From T1Sed10-7 sp041686695 (lineage in GTDB: Bacteria; Actinomycetota; Nitriliruptoria; Nitriliruptorales; Nitriliruptoraceae): a stretch of 13,375 bases of DNA. The stretch is from NCBI GenBank assembly GCA_041686695.1, contig JAWLDJ010000064.1, forward strand, positions 1-13,375, in the 5' to 3' direction. Made by a program: the position numbers and the translations under genes. The notes below the pieces were generated by a model. It saw nothing but the letters and a program-made list of their open reading frames with translations, made no database searches and was not told where the DNA came from. Below are positions 1 through 7,176 of the stretch, piece after piece (the stretch's first letter is position 1; every line of letters begins with the position of its first letter).

Positions 1-269
1 CGGCGGAAGTCCATCTCCCAGAACCGGTCCTGGGCATGGACGAAGCCCTGGGCGCGGAAGAGGTCGTCGCTCGAGCTCGCGACGATCGTGGGGATGCCGT
101 GCTCGTCGCGCAGCACCTCGACCGGCGCGTCGAGACCGGGCAGGGCCAGCTCCGCGTCGGTGGTGGGCACGCTGCGGCGTGCGAACGTCGCGCCCGTCGC
201 CGTGGTGGCGAGCAGGGCGAGCACCAGCAGGCCGGCGATGCCGGCCAGGCCACGCTTGATCCAGACCAT
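1..269 (-). CDS. Penicillin acylase family protein, N-terminal fragment
   Basis: Partial gene; its 3' end lies beyond position 1, leaving 89 codons. The start ATG at 267-269 follows GGGAGGGG by about 5 nt. Residues 5-30 form a signal peptide or membrane anchor (positive MVWIKR, then a Leu/Ala-rich stretch). The mature part begins with a segment typical of penicillin amidase/acylase N-termini: APVEVLRDEHGIP, then DLFRAQGFVHAQDRFWEMDF. In this Ntn-hydrolase family the precursor is exported and self-cleaved, and the new N-terminal Ser of the beta subunit hydrolyses amides such as beta-lactam side chains, acyl-homoserine lactones or lipid amides. The catalytic Ser is outside the window, so activity and substrate cannot be judged. 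The gene is transcribed away from proS. Family assignment is strong for a fragment because the HAQDRFW block is highly characteristic. Confidence 0.85.
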   Translation of the reverse strand, partial: MVWIKRGLAGIAGLLVLALLATTATGATFARRSVPTTDAELALPGLDAPVEVLRDEHGIPTIVASSSDDLFRAQGFVHAQDRFWEMDFR

Positions 270-281
270 CGATCCCCTCCC

Positions 282-299
282 GTGCTCGTGGTGCTCGTG
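282..299. repeat. Two tandem copies of GTGCTCGTG
   Basis: A perfect 9-bp direct repeat lies in the divergent region between the acylase start and proS, 13 nt outside the acylase ATG and therefore inside its probable 5' leader. It could be a regulatory site or simple GC-rich slippage; nothing else supports a role. Confidence 0.3.
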
Positions 300-350
300 C
301 TGCTCGCCACCGCGGGCCGGACCCAACGCTACCGCTCGATCGTCAGCCGA

Positions 351-369
351 CGGGTGCTCGCAGCACCCG
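351..369. promoter_or_regulatory. 8-bp inverted repeat in the acylase/proS divergent region
   Basis: CGGGTGCT and AGCACCCG form a perfect 8-bp stem with a 3-nt CGC loop. It sits between two divergent genes, so it is more likely a protein-binding dyad than a terminator. A TAGCTT hexamer at 385-390, fitting the actinobacterial -10 pattern TAnnnT, lies just downstream on the proS strand, which would put this dyad over the -35 region. No recognisable -35 hexamer is present. I see no other structure in 270-462. Confidence 0.3.
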
Positions 370-462
370 GGCGGCCCAGGTCGGTAGCTTGCCCCCTCAG
401 CCACCGGTCGCGTCGAGGTGCGGCCGGGCCCGCCCGTCCCGGTGACCCAGGGAGCCGATCGC

Positions 463-2223
463 GTGATCCTGAGACTGTCCGAGTTGTTCGTCCGCACGCT
501 CCGCGACGATCCCGCCGATGCGGAACTGCCGGGACACACCGCCATGGTGCGGGCCGGCTACATCCGTCGCGCCGGGGCGGGGATGCACACCTGGCTGCCG
601 CTCGGCCACCGTGTCTACCGCAACGTCGAGCGCATCGTCCGTGAGGAGATGGACCGGATGGGCGCCCAGGAGGTCCACTTCCCGGCGCTGCTGCCGCGTG
701 AACCCTACGAGCTGTCGGGGCGGTGGGAGGAGTACGGGGAGACGCTGTTCCGCCTCAAGGACCGGCGGGGCAACGACCACCTGCTCGCTCCGACCCACGA
801 GGAGATGTTCACGCTGCTGGTCAGGGACCTCTACTCCTCCTACAAGGACCTGCCGCTCAGCCTCTACCAGATCCAGATCAAGTACCGGGACGAGGCCCGG
901 CCCCGCGCCGGGCTCCTGCGCGCCCGCGAGTTCGTGATGAAGGACTCCTACTCCTTCGATGTGGACGATCAGGGCCTGGAGGCCTCCTACCTGCGCCACC
1001 GTGACGCCTACATCGCCACCTTCGACCGGCTCGGCCTGGAGTACGTCATCGTCTCCGCCATGTCGGGCGCCATGGGGGGCTCGCGTTCCGAGGAGTTCCT
1101 GTGCCCGACCCCGGTCGGTGAGGACACCTTCGTGCGCTCACCGGGCGGCTACGCCGCCAACGTCGAGGCGGTGCGCACCCCCGTCCCGGAGCCGCTGCCC
1201 TACGAGCAGGTGCCGGCCGCCCACGTCGAGGACACCCCCGACACCCCGACGATCGAGACCCTGGTCGCCTTCGCCAACGACCACTTCCCCCGGCAGGACC
1301 GAGCCTGGGAAGCCGGCGACACCCTCAAGAACGTGGTCGTGATGCTCCGGCACCTCGAGGGGCCGCGGACCCCGCTGGTGGTCGGGATCCCCGGGGACCG
1401 CGACGTCGACACCAAGCGGCTGCAGGCTCAGGTGGAGCCGGCCGTGGTGGAGCCCTTCACGGACGAGGACTTCGCCGACCACCCGATGCTGTTCAAGGGC
1501 TACATCGGCCCCCAGGCGCTGGGGGAGGACTCAGCCAGCGGCATCCGCTACCTCGTCGACCCCCGGGTCGTCGAGGGCACCCGCTGGGTCACCGGCGCCA
1601 ACCAGCACGGCCACCACGTGTTCGACCTGGTCTGCGGCCGCGACTTCACCCCCGACGGCACCATCGAGGCGGCGGAGGTCCTACCCGGCGACCCCGCGCC
1701 CGACGGCTCCGGGCCGCTGGAGCTCGCCCGAGGGATCGAGATCGGCCACATCTTCCAGCTCGGCCGCAAGTACGCCGAGGCGCTCGGTCTCCAGGTGCTC
1801 GACCAGCACGGCAAGCTCGTGACCGTGACGATGGGCTCCTACGGCATCGGCGTGTCCCGCGCGGTCGCGGCCATCGCCGAGACCACCGTCGACGAGCTCG
1901 GGTTGTGCTGGCCCCGCCAGATCGCACCCGCCGACGTCCACGTGGTCAACGCCGGCAAGGGCGAGGACACCGTCACGGTGGTCGAGCAGCTGGCGGCGGA
2001 CCTGGAGGCCGCGGGGCTCGATGTCCTGCTCGACGACCGACCGAAGCTCAGCCCGGGCGTGCGCTTCAAGGACGCCGAGCTGCTCGGGGTGCCGACCATC
2101 GTGATCGTCGGCAAGCGCCTGGCCGACGGCGTCGTCGAGGTCAAGGACCGCCGCAGCGGTGAGCGGGTGGAGGTCGCCGTCACCGAGGCGGTCGACCACC
2201 TCGTCGACGTCTGCACGGGCTGA
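463..2223 (+). CDS. proS: Prolyl-tRNA synthetase
   Basis: Charges tRNA-Pro with proline in the cytoplasm; class II synthetase of the long bacterial type (586 aa, the usual length). The GTG start at 463 follows AGGGAG by about 8 nt and gives the typical N-terminus VILRLSELFVRTLR; an upstream ATG at 418 would add 15 uncharacteristic residues. The catalytic core shows the TxE loop THE (111-113), motif 2 with YRDE (141-144) through the KDSYSFD segment (160-166), and motif 3 GSYGIGVSR (458-466). Residues about 225-400 form the inserted YbaK-like editing domain, which hydrolyses Ala-tRNA-Pro; K289 in TLKN is at the position expected for its key lysine (by family comparison). The C-terminal anticodon-binding domain spans about 488-580. 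It stands alone between a divergent acylase gene and a convergent lipoprotein gene, so it is probably monocistronic. No frameshift or missing motif is seen. Confidence 0.97.
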   Translation: MILRLSELFVRTLRDDPADAELPGHTAMVRAGYIRRAGAGMHTWLPLGHRVYRNVERIVREEMDRMGAQEVHFPALLPREPYELSGRWEEYGETLFRLKDRRGNDHLLAPTHEEMFTLLVRDLYSSYKDLPLSLYQIQIKYRDEARPRAGLLRAREFVMKDSYSFDVDDQGLEASYLRHRDAYIATFDRLGLEYVIVSAMSGAMGGSRSEEFLCPTPVGEDTFVRSPGGYAANVEAVRTPVPEPLPYEQVPAAHVEDTPDTPTIETLVAFANDHFPRQDRAWEAGDTLKNVVVMLRHLEGPRTPLVVGIPGDRDVDTKRLQAQVEPAVVEPFTDEDFADHPMLFKGYIGPQALGEDSASGIRYLVDPRVVEGTRWVTGANQHGHHVFDLVCGRDFTPDGTIEAAEVLPGDPAPDGSGPLELARGIEIGHIFQLGRKYAEALGLQVLDQHGKLVTVTMGSYGIGVSRAVAAIAETTVDELGLCWPRQIAPADVHVVNAGKGEDTVTVVEQLAADLEAAGLDVLLDDRPKLSPGVRFKDAELLGVPTIVIVGKRLADGVVEVKDRRSGERVEVAVTEAVDHLVDVCTG

Positions 2224-2292
2224 GCTCTGTAGCGGGTGTTGATCGTCGTCGGGTTCCACGGAGCGCCGGCCCAGCACGTGCTCCTCGGTCAT

Positions 2293-2329
2293 CGCGACGG
2301 CCCCGGCGGACCACGGCGGGGCCGTCGCG
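2293..2329. terminator. 13-bp-stem hairpin between convergent genes
   Basis: CGCGACGGCCCCG (2293-2305) and its exact reverse complement CGGGGCCGTCGCG (2317-2329) enclose an 11-nt loop. The hairpin lies 69 nt after the proS stop and 35 nt past the stop of the opposing lipoprotein gene, the place expected for a bidirectional terminator. There is no T tract on either side, as is common in high-GC actinobacteria. Confidence 0.7.
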
Positions 2330-2334
2330 CCTCG

Positions 2335-2357
2335 CGCACCGGCCCCGCTGCGGTGCG
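2335..2357 (-). terminator. Second, shorter hairpin after the lipoprotein gene
   Basis: CGCACCG and CGGTGCG form a 7-bp stem with a 9-nt loop, beginning 7 nt past the stop of the minus-strand lipoprotein gene. Together with the neighbouring 13-bp hairpin it probably ends the regulator-kinase-lipoprotein transcript. No T tract. Confidence 0.4.
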
Positions 2358-2364
2358 GGCAGGG

Positions 2365-3396
2365 TCACGGAAGCAGCGTCAGCGGCGTCGTCCGCTCGGA
2401 CTGGATCGAGCCGTCCCGCGCGGAGTACTCCCACACGGTCAGCGTGCCGTCCTGGCGGGTGTCGACGTCGAAGCGGATCGTGCTGTCGATGTCACCCCAG
2501 CCGACGCCGTTGTCGGTCGTCGTGAAGCCCTCGGTCAGGACCGTGCCGTCAGCAGCCTCGAGCCGGTACTGGAAGGTGCCCTCGAAGACGGCTGCCTTGC
2601 CCGTGATCCTCAGCGGTGAGCTGACCTCGGCGCCCGCCGGCGGGGTGTCGATGAAGACGCCGGGCAGCAGGTCGAGGTAGTCATCACGGGACACCGGCGA
2701 CTCCAACACGATGCCCTCGCCGGAGAAGACCGTGACCGGCTCACCGTCGAGCGCGAAGCGCACCGCATCCACGGTGGGGAACTGGGTCGCGGTGTAGACG
2801 ACCTGCGCCAGGCGCGAGAACATCGAGAACGAGCCCCCACCGGACTCGAACTCACGGGAGAGGTCGACGGTGGCGACGCGATCGTCGATGGTGACGCCGA
2901 GCAGCAGGGTCTCGCCCGGCACAGCGCTCGAGACGTCGTCGATCAGCGCCTCGTCCGCGCCCTTGGGCCCCTCGATCAGGGCACGCAGCGCAGCGTGGGC
3001 GATCTGCGGTGTCGACGGGAGCTCGCGCTCCACGGCGACCAGGAACGGCTCCGCGCGGCCCTCGTTGCCGCCACCGGGTGCGATGAAGTACAGCCGGACC
3101 TCCGAGACGTCCGGTTCGTCGGTCTCGGTGCCCGGCTGAGGGTCCGAGGTGTCGCCATCGGTGTCACCGGCGTCGTCGTCGACGTCCTGCTCGGGGTCGT
3201 CCGCGGGCTCCGGGTCGGGCTCGGGGTCGGGCTCGGGCTCGGTGTCCGCCGGGTCCTGCCCGGGGTCCTCGGTGTCGTCGGTGGTGTCGGTGTCCCCCGA
3301 GGTGAGTGGGCCGCCGTCGACGACCTCCCCGCCGCAACCCAGCACCAGCAGCGAGAGGATGGCGACGAGCAGGAACGGGAGCGAGAAGCGCTTCAT
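2365..3396 (-). CDS. Lipoprotein with GerMN and Gmad2 domains (LpqB-like position)
   Basis: 343 aa. The ATG at 3394-3396 follows GGAGG by 6 nt; an upstream in-frame extension of 39 residues has no such site. Residues 1-20 are a lipoprotein signal ending in the lipobox LVLGC, with C21 the lipidated residue, so the protein should sit on the outer face of the cytoplasmic membrane. Residues 33-96 are a strongly acidic Asp/Glu/Pro/Thr linker containing PEPDPEPDPEP. Residues about 97-232 match a GerMN domain (VRLYFIAPGGG, LRALIEGPKGAD, VATVDLS). Residues about 246-340 match the Ig-like Gmad2 domain (GAEVSSPLRITGKAAVFEG, EYSARDGS). It follows the sensor kinase by 113 nt, a gap that holds a 6-bp hairpin (3446-3463). 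By analogy with LpqB it may modulate the kinase; that role is inferred from gene order. Confidence 0.88.
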   Translation of the reverse strand: MKRFSLPFLLVAILSLLVLGCGGEVVDGGPLTSGDTDTTDDTEDPGQDPADTEPEPDPEPDPEPADDPEQDVDDDAGDTDGDTSDPQPGTETDEPDVSEVRLYFIAPGGGNEGRAEPFLVAVERELPSTPQIAHAALRALIEGPKGADEALIDDVSSAVPGETLLLGVTIDDRVATVDLSREFESGGGSFSMFSRLAQVVYTATQFPTVDAVRFALDGEPVTVFSGEGIVLESPVSRDDYLDLLPGVFIDTPPAGAEVSSPLRITGKAAVFEGTFQYRLEAADGTVLTEGFTTTDNGVGWGDIDSTIRFDVDTRQDGTLTVWEYSARDGSIQSERTTPLTLLP

Positions 3397-3509
3397 GGTG
3401 AGCCTCCAGCTGGTCGGTGGAGGACCGCTCGGTGCAGCGTGGTCCGGCGCTGTTCGTAGCGCCCAGTGACAGCATCCCGCGCAACGGTCATGGAGGCGTC
3501 CGCGGCCTG

Positions 3510-4841
3510 TCACAGATCGGCAACAACCTCGACCGGGAGCCGTACCCGGACCTCGAGCCCACCCCCGTCACGGTTGCGCGCTGTGATCTCCGCCCCCAGC
3601 AGCCGGGCGTGCTCACGGACGATCGCGAGTCCGAGTCCGCTGCCGCCACCACGGGCGGCATCGGCCTTGGCGAAGCGGTCGAAGATCCGCTCGAGCTGGT
3701 CCGTCGCCACGCCCGGACCCCGGTCGGCGACCGCCACGACCAACGTCGACCCCTCCAGCCTGGCGCCGACCGTCACCGGAGCGCCGTTCGCGCCGGTGCC
3801 GTGGGTGCGGGCGTTGTCCACCAGGTTGGCCACGATCCGCTCCAGGCGGCGGCGGTCGGTGCGCACGCGCAGCCCCGCCGGGACCGCGAGCTCGGCCTGT
3901 GGCAGTCGCCGCGCGACGATGGCGGCCAGCAGACGGCCCACGTCGAACTCGGACACCTCGATGTCGGCAGCAGCGTCGGTGCGATCGAGGCGGGACAGCT
4001 CCAGCAGTTCCTCGACCAGGTCGCGCAGGCGTCGCACATCGCCATCGAGGAGCTCCACCACCCGCCGGGTCGCCGTCGGGAACTCCTCGATCCGCGCGGC
4101 CAGTTCGTCGGCCTCCTGGACCAGCGCGGTCACCGGGGTGCGCAGCTCATGGGAGACGTCGGCCACGAACCGGCGCTCCCGGTGACGGGCGGCGGTCAGC
4201 TCGGCCACGGTGTCGGCCAGCGAGCCGGCCAGCCGAGCTCCACGCCAGCCGGCGACCGCGCCGAGCAGCACCAGCACCAGCGAGGCACCGAGCAGCACGA
4301 GGCGGAGCTGGGCGAGCACGGCCCGGGTGTCGCTGACGTCGGTCAGGAAGTAGAAGTCGGGTCCGGCCGGGGGCTTGCGCGCTCCCACGACGAGGTGGGG
4401 GACACCGTCCAGGTCGACCCACTGGGCCCCCACCCGGCCCTCAGCGACCGTGCGACGCAACGCCGGGGAGAGCACCTCCGGCAGGTTCACGACGTCCAGC
4501 CCCGAGACGTAGTCGTCGCCCGGCTCGCCGCCGAGGTCGACGTAGACGTCGACGCCGCGTCGCTGCAGGTCGCCGGCGAGCCCGGATGCCTCGATGTCGC
4601 CAGGTCGGACCGTCTCGTCGAGCCGTTCGGCCGCCAGCACCTCGATGTTGAAGCGGGCATCTTCGATGGCACGGTCGAGCACCTCGGCCTGGAGCGATCG
4701 TGCCACCAGCACGTAGGCCAGGGTGGACAGGGCGAGCGAGGCCAGGGTCACCGCGCCGACCACGGTGAGCACCAACCGGGAGCGGACCCGGCGGGCGGAC
4801 CTCGTCTCCGCCGTTGCCGTGGTGGGCGCGGCGTCGGTCAC
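3510..4841 (-). CDS. Two-component sensor histidine kinase
   Basis: 443-aa membrane kinase. It begins at GTG 4839-4841, whose last two bases are part of the regulator's TGA (GTGA overlap), implying translational coupling. Architecture: TM1 at about 22-46; an extracytoplasmic sensor region of roughly 130 residues without a recognised fold; TM2 at about 180-198; HAMP linker about 199-220; dimerisation helix with the H-box FVADVSHELRTPVTAL, phospho-accepting H231; then the ATPase with N-box (NLVDNARTH, N343), G1 box DRGPGV (373-378), F box IFDRFAKAD and G2 box GSGLGL (400-405). All catalytic boxes are intact. It should autophosphorylate and pass phosphate to D53 of the adjacent regulator. The nearest described types are MtrB, CseC and AfsQ2; MtrB is favoured only because a GerMN lipoprotein gene follows. 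The signal it senses cannot be read from sequence. Confidence 0.95.
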   Translation of the reverse strand: MTDAAPTTATAETRSARRVRSRLVLTVVGAVTLASLALSTLAYVLVARSLQAEVLDRAIEDARFNIEVLAAERLDETVRPGDIEASGLAGDLQRRGVDVYVDLGGEPGDDYVSGLDVVNLPEVLSPALRRTVAEGRVGAQWVDLDGVPHLVVGARKPPAGPDFYFLTDVSDTRAVLAQLRLVLLGASLVLVLLGAVAGWRGARLAGSLADTVAELTAARHRERRFVADVSHELRTPVTALVQEADELAARIEEFPTATRRVVELLDGDVRRLRDLVEELLELSRLDRTDAAADIEVSEFDVGRLLAAIVARRLPQAELAVPAGLRVRTDRRRLERIVANLVDNARTHGTGANGAPVTVGARLEGSTLVVAVADRGPGVATDQLERIFDRFAKADAARGGGSGLGLAIVREHARLLGAEITARNRDGGGLEVRVRLPVEVVADL

Positions 4842-5524
4842 GGCCGCACGGCGCGGTAGCCGACGCCACGCACGGTCTCGACGAGCTGCGGCTCGCTCGG
4901 TGTGGGTTCGATCTTGGCCCGCAGCCGTTGGATCGTCGCGTCGACGAGCCGTGAGTCGCCGAGGTAGTCGTAGCCCCAGACCAGCTCCAGCAGTTGGTCA
5001 CGGGAGAGGACCTGCCCGGCGTGTCGGGCGAGTTCGGTGAGCAGGCGGAACTCGGTGGGGGTGAGCTCGATCGGCTGACCGTCACGTTCGACGGTGTGCG
5101 CGGCCACGTCCACGCGCACCGAGCCGACACGCAGTGGGTCGTCGCCGACCTGGTCGTTGCGGCTCGCGCGCCGCAGCGAGGCTCGGACGCGAGCGATCAG
5201 CTCCGCCATCTCGAAGGGCTTGGTGACGTAGTCGTCCGCCCCGGACTCGAGCCCGACGACCACGTCCAGGGTGTCGGAGCGGGCGGTGAGCATCACGACC
5301 GGGGTGGCCGAGGTGGCCCGGATCGCCTTGCACACCTCCAGCCCGTCGATGCCGGGGAGCATCACGTCGAGCACCACCGCATCCGGCTGGTCGGCTCGGA
5401 ACCGCTCCAGGCCGGTGTCGCCGGTGGCGGCGGTCAGTACCTCGAAACCGGCCTGCTGCAGCCCCCGCTGGGTCAGCTCCCGGATCGAGTCGTCGTCCTC
5501 GACCAGCAGGATCGTCGCGTCCAT
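4838..5524 (-). CDS. OmpR/PhoB-family response regulator, MtrA/CseB-like
   Basis: 228 aa, full length for the family. The ATG at 5522-5524 is preceded by GAGGTGGAG at about 5 nt. The receiver domain (3-120) has the acidic pocket VEDDD, phospho-accepting D53 in LDVMLPGIDG, switch residue T80 and K102 in DDYVTKPF. The block DVVVGLESGADDYVTKPF is very close to actinobacterial MtrA and CseB. Residues about 130-226 form the winged-helix DNA-binding domain (LTPTEFRLLTELARH, RLVDATIQRLRAKIE, VRGVGYRA). It is the first gene of a three-gene unit with the kinase and the GerMN lipoprotein. A perfect 23-bp tandem repeat lies 63-109 nt upstream of the start and is a candidate operator. MtrA and CseB cannot be separated without a tree. 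Confidence 0.95.
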   Translation of the reverse strand: MDATILLVEDDDSIRELTQRGLQQAGFEVLTAATGDTGLERFRADQPDAVVLDVMLPGIDGLEVCKAIRATSATPVVMLTARSDTLDVVVGLESGADDYVTKPFEMAELIARVRASLRRASRNDQVGDDPLRVGSVRVDVAAHTVERDGQPIELTPTEFRLLTELARHAGQVLSRDQLLELVWGYDYLGDSRLVDATIQRLRAKIEPTPSEPQLVETVRGVGYRAVRP

Positions 5525-5587
5525 TGCGCTCCACCTCGCTGCCTGCTCCGCGCCTGCGGGCCTCGAGAGCCTGCCAGGTGCCGCCAG

Positions 5588-5633
5588 CCGGTGTGGTCAG
5601 GTGACACCGGCCGGTGTGGTCAGGTGACACCGG
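5588..5633. repeat. Perfect 23-bp tandem duplication with internal dyads
   Basis: Two identical 23-bp units (5588-5610 and 5611-5633). Each unit starts CCGGTGT and ends ACACCGG, a 7-bp inverted repeat around a 9-nt centre, with an inner GTCA-like dyad (GTCAGGTGAC). The junction makes a perfect 14-bp palindrome, ACACCGGCCGGTGT (5604-5617). The second unit contains the last codons and stop of the amidase gene, so the first unit is a copy of that gene end placed in the amidase-regulator gap. It may act as an operator for the regulator operon or as tandem terminator hairpins. Confidence 0.8.
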
Positions 5634-7032
5634 CCGGGACCCGCCGCCAGGGCACCGCCGTTTCCAGCTGCGCGGCGAGCCGCAGGAGACCGGCCTCATC
5701 CCATGGCCGCCCCAGGAACTGGACCCCGACGGGTCCGTGCTCGACATCGTGGTGCATCGGCAGGCTGATGGCCGGCTGACCGGTCAGGTTGGCCAGCGGG
5801 GTCAGGCCGACCCAGGCGGTCTGGTCGGCGAACACCGCCTCGCCTTCCCAGCCGGCGTAGTGCCCGTTGGGCCGAGACGGCCCGGTGACCACCGGTTGCA
5901 CGACCGCGTCGAGGTGGTCCATGGCCGCGACCACCCCTCGGGCCGTGAGCTGGATCGCGAACTGTGCAGCGGCAGCGTCGGCCGCGCTGCGTTGCTGGCC
6001 GATCTCGGCGAGCCAGGCGTTCACGGGCTCGAACATCGTGGCGTCGACCGGCTGCGACGCGACGTTGGCCGCCCACAGGGTGCGCAGCTGATCGCTGATG
6101 GTGGGATCGACCGGCAGCGTGACCTCCTCCACCTCGTGGCCGAGCTCCACGAGCACCTCGACCGTGCGGTCGAGCGCCGCGGTGACCGAGGGGTGGAGCC
6201 CCTCCGGGGTGAAGGGCGCCTGGCGGTCGACGCCGATCCGCAGCCGGCCGACCGGTGCCCGCATCTCCTCTTGGAAGGAGCGCGACGGCGGTGGGGCCAT
6301 CCCCGGGTCTCCGGTCGCGTAGCCGGCCACGACATCCAGGCTCAGCGCAGCGTCCGCCACGGTGCGCGTCAGCGTCCCACCGGTGCTCAGCCCGAAGGAC
6401 AGCTCGCCGAACAGCGGGCCGCTGGAGACCCGGTCACGTGCTGGTTTCAGCCCCACCAGGCCGTTGACGGCTGCCGGGATACGGATCGAGCCGCCACCAT
6501 CCGAGCCCTGCGCGAGTGGGCACAGCCCTGCCGCCAGCGCGGCCCCGGCACCGCCCGACGAGCCCCCGGCGTTGCGCTCGAGGTCCCAGGGGGTCGCGCA
6601 CGGCCCGTGCAGTTCGGTATCGGTGTGCCCGATCGTGCCGAGCTCGGGCACGTTCGTCTTGCCCAGCCCGATGGCGCCGGCGGCCAACAGCTTGGCCACG
6701 ATCGTGTCGTCGGTGGGGGCGATCCACCCCGCCAGGCTGCGGGTCCCCAGCGTGGTCCGCACGCCCGCCCACAGGTTCAGGTCCTTGATGGCCACCGGGA
6801 GGCCGTGCAGGGCCGGGAGTGTGGTGCCCGCGGCCGCACGTTGATCCGCCTCGGTGGCCGCGGCGCGCGCTCGCTCGGCGGTCACCTCGACGTAGCTGCC
6901 GAGCTTGCCGTCGAGGCGGGTGATGCGCTCGAGGTACAGCTCGACCACGTCGCGGGCTGCGAGCTCCCGGCTGTGCAGGCGGGCCAGCAGTTCCGTGGCG
7001 CTGGCGAAGGCGAGGTCGGCGTCGTTGACCAT
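5620..7032 (-). CDS. Amidase-signature-family amidase
   Basis: 470 aa, normal for the family. The ATG at 7030-7032 follows AGGAG by 5 nt; a 16-residue upstream extension looks non-coding. The enzyme hydrolyses carboxamides by a Ser-cisSer-Lys triad, and all three residues are visible: K83 in PVAIKDLN, S158 in GGSSGG, and nucleophile S182 in SDGGGSIRIPA. Their spacing (75 and 24) equals that of GatA. It is unlikely to be GatA itself because no gatB or gatC is nearby and the C-terminal half is different; it resembles generic amidases or 6-aminohexanoate-cyclic-dimer-hydrolase-like enzymes. No signal peptide, so probably cytoplasmic. The stop codon lies inside a 23-bp tandem repeat, and the 130-nt leader after the upstream gene holds a strong hairpin and CCGG repeats. 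The substrate is unknown. Confidence 0.93.
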   Translation of the reverse strand: MVNDADLAFASATELLARLHSRELAARDVVELYLERITRLDGKLGSYVEVTAERARAAATEADQRAAAGTTLPALHGLPVAIKDLNLWAGVRTTLGTRSLAGWIAPTDDTIVAKLLAAGAIGLGKTNVPELGTIGHTDTELHGPCATPWDLERNAGGSSGGAGAALAAGLCPLAQGSDGGGSIRIPAAVNGLVGLKPARDRVSSGPLFGELSFGLSTGGTLTRTVADAALSLDVVAGYATGDPGMAPPPSRSFQEEMRAPVGRLRIGVDRQAPFTPEGLHPSVTAALDRTVEVLVELGHEVEEVTLPVDPTISDQLRTLWAANVASQPVDATMFEPVNAWLAEIGQQRSAADAAAAQFAIQLTARGVVAAMDHLDAVVQPVVTGPSRPNGHYAGWEGEAVFADQTAWVGLTPLANLTGQPAISLPMHHDVEHGPVGVQFLGRPWDEAGLLRLAAQLETAVPWRRVPAGVT

Positions 7033-7094
7033 CGAGGCTCCTGTCCGCTGGTCGGCTGCCCGGCGATGGTGTCGCCACACGCCGCCGGATCATC

Positions 7095-7118
7095 CGACCG
7101 GGTCGCGTGACCCGGTCG
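7095..7118. terminator. 10-bp-stem hairpin ahead of the amidase gene
   Basis: CGACCGGGTC and GACCCGGTCG pair perfectly around a 4-nt GCGT loop. The hairpin lies 45 nt past the stop of the small monooxygenase-type gene and 62 nt before the amidase start. It could terminate the upstream transcript, attenuate the amidase or bind a dimeric regulator. No T tract follows. Confidence 0.5.
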
Positions 7119-7176
7119 CTCCAGCCGGTCGCGCCACCGGTTCACGTCACCGGGTCAGTCGGTCATGCCACCGGGT
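7096..7176. repeat. Cluster of degenerate 12-14-bp CCGG-centred repeats
   Basis: CCGG occurs at 7098, 7112, 7125, 7137, 7150 and 7171 (first base), with TCGG at 7159, mostly 12-14 bp apart and usually as rCCGGkTC followed by GTCA- or GCCA-like bases. The first two copies form the hairpin at 7095-7118; the last overlaps the 3' end of the small monooxygenase-type gene. The periodicity suggests a multi-site regulator array or a degenerated tandem repeat. Confidence 0.45.

Noticed and set aside
3417..4859. 480-codon open frame on the plus strand opposite the sensor kinase
   Set aside because: Shadow of the kinase gene, which has all histidine kinase boxes; the antisense product is Gln/His/Gly/Arg-rich without motifs.
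5620..7032. Assignment of the amidase as GatA
   Set aside because: The triad spacing matches, but there is no gatB or gatC nearby and the C-terminal half does not read like GatA; the general amidase call is safer.
5614..7110. 498-codon open frame on the plus strand opposite the amidase
   Set aside because: Antisense shadow from GC-rich third codon positions. The minus frame has a full amidase signature, a ribosome site and catalytic residues; the plus frame has low-complexity Gly/Arg/His composition and no family features.
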